DNA from: Dysidea avara
Lineage: Eukaryota > Porifera > Demospongiae > Dictyoceratida > Dysideidae
DNA length: 64,000 bases
Assembly (NCBI RefSeq): GCF_963678975.1
Contig: NC_089273.1
Coordinates: 32,612,973-32,676,972 of the forward strand
Direction of reading: 5' to 3'
Below are positions 63,331 through 64,000 of the stretch, piece by piece. How positions within the stretch are numbered: the first letter of the stretch is position 1; each line of letters starts with the position of its first letter. Below the pieces are notes generated by a model that was given only the letters and a program-made list of their open reading frames with translations, did not search any database and had not been told where the DNA came from. Both the position numbers and the translations under genes were made by a program.

Positions 63331-64000
63331 TGCCCTAAAGTCGAAGAGAGAAAGCAACAACTACAGTAGGAAGTCTGGATGCTTTTGAGCTTAATATTAC
63401 GTAAGGATTATGAAAGGTGGTGAAAAGAGTAAAACCCCACAACATTCAACTCGCTCGTGAATCCATCGAACGAAAATATTAGAGACATACTTCTATATTT
63501 AGCCTAGATTACTCGCGTGATAGAATATTTTTGAATCTAAAAAGAGTGACCTGCTTCTCCGCGGCAGGAGTCACAAGTGACAAAAAAGAGCAGATGACGC
63601 TACGAACCTACTGTCTACGTGGTGATAAAGTGTTAGCTAAATAAATGTACCAAGTTTATTTTATCGAGTCGATCACACTGAACCTTTGAACGTACGGCAG
63701 TGCAGTCTGTTTTTACTTTGTCAGTCAGTCAGTCAGGTGGATGAGTCAAGCTTACAAGTTCTGCTAGCAAGACAGGAGGGATTTCGTGCAATACATGGCA
63801 TTTCAATTTCGCCGAGTAAAGTGAATGAATACGTAATCCTGTCAGCAGTGTGCTAGGACTGCAGCACAGGCTGTGGCTAACGTAAAGTAACCTGTATTTG
63901 CACTAAAGTATTAGCTCTATCGGACTGTGGATGAATTTGTTGGAGTACAGTTGTGGCATGTGCGATGATGCTCGACGAATATAGCTATCTCGATTGGAAG

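Larger units (their letters stand above)
62925..63438. mobile_element. 514-base TIR element with 9-base duplication
   Basis: GGGTATCACTCTTTTCACC and GGTGGTGAAAAGAGTAAAA then CCCC are imperfect inverted ends. Exact 9-base duplications ACAACATTC lie at 62916-62924 and 63439-63447. A 9-base duplication fits MULE-like elements. It contains a tRNA-like segment, telomere-like repeats and a 46-base tandem repeat (63235-63330). Confidence 0.85.
62747..64000. mobile_element. hAT-like copy of 17046-17944, runs off window
   Basis: Starts CAGAAGCGTAGCTAAGGGGG and follows 17944 backwards in inverse orientation to 63990 (matches 17221). The expected end is about 175 bases beyond the window. It is split by a 514-base element at 62925-63438. 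Confidence 0.9.

Overview
This window is non-coding-rich metazoan nuclear DNA dominated by transposable elements. Intron-bearing genes, AATAAA signals, a nidogen-type (NIDO) extracellular exon and the mix of Ty3, BEL, RLE-type LINE, CR1-like LINE, pogo, hAT, Harbinger and MULE-like elements all point to an animal. A sponge or another early-branching marine invertebrate is my best guess, but nothing here proves the taxon. There is one 200-base assembly gap (4928-5127). Host gene material is sparse: a NIDO exon (12804-13085, minus), a possible terminal exon with a poly(A) signal (11605-11904, minus) and a possible small membrane-protein exon (7131-7348, plus).

0-7 kb: diverged minisatellite elements, several MITEs and the gap. 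7.5-11.4 kb: a relic of a FLYWCH/MULE-type transposase abutting a decayed Ty3-like pol whose integrase lies before the reverse transcriptase (Gmr1-like order). 11.4-14.4 kb: host exons. 14.5-18 kb: a pogo-like MITE that received a minisatellite-bearing composite element and a hAT element.

21.4-38.6 kb is one nest. A Ty3-type LTR element carries a hAT in its 5' LTR, a whole BEL element in its RNase H (5-base duplication TCTGC) and a third DNA element further along the RNase H. The BEL element in turn carries a 690-base MITE in its RT and a full-length non-LTR retrotransposon in its 5' leader. That non-LTR element has an intact 1045-codon ORF joining a SAND DNA-binding domain, a reverse transcriptase, a CCHC finger and a restriction-like endonuclease. 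It is the most striking coding sequence here.

38.7-46.4 kb is a second composite minisatellite element, split by a TA-flanked insertion that itself contains a MULE-like element. 47.2-56.6 kb is a pogo-type transposon with two 385-base terminal inverted repeats. It encodes a DD35D transposase with a C-terminal PHD-like exon, and it is broken up by a second MULE-like copy, MITEs and palindromes. 57.6-64 kb holds LINE fragments, an element with roughly 200-base inverted ends, and a hAT copy split by a 514-base MITE that contains a tRNA-like promoter.

Nearly every insertion could be bounded by terminal repeats plus target-site duplications, so a relative order of insertion can be read directly. 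Coordinates of decayed coding regions are approximate.
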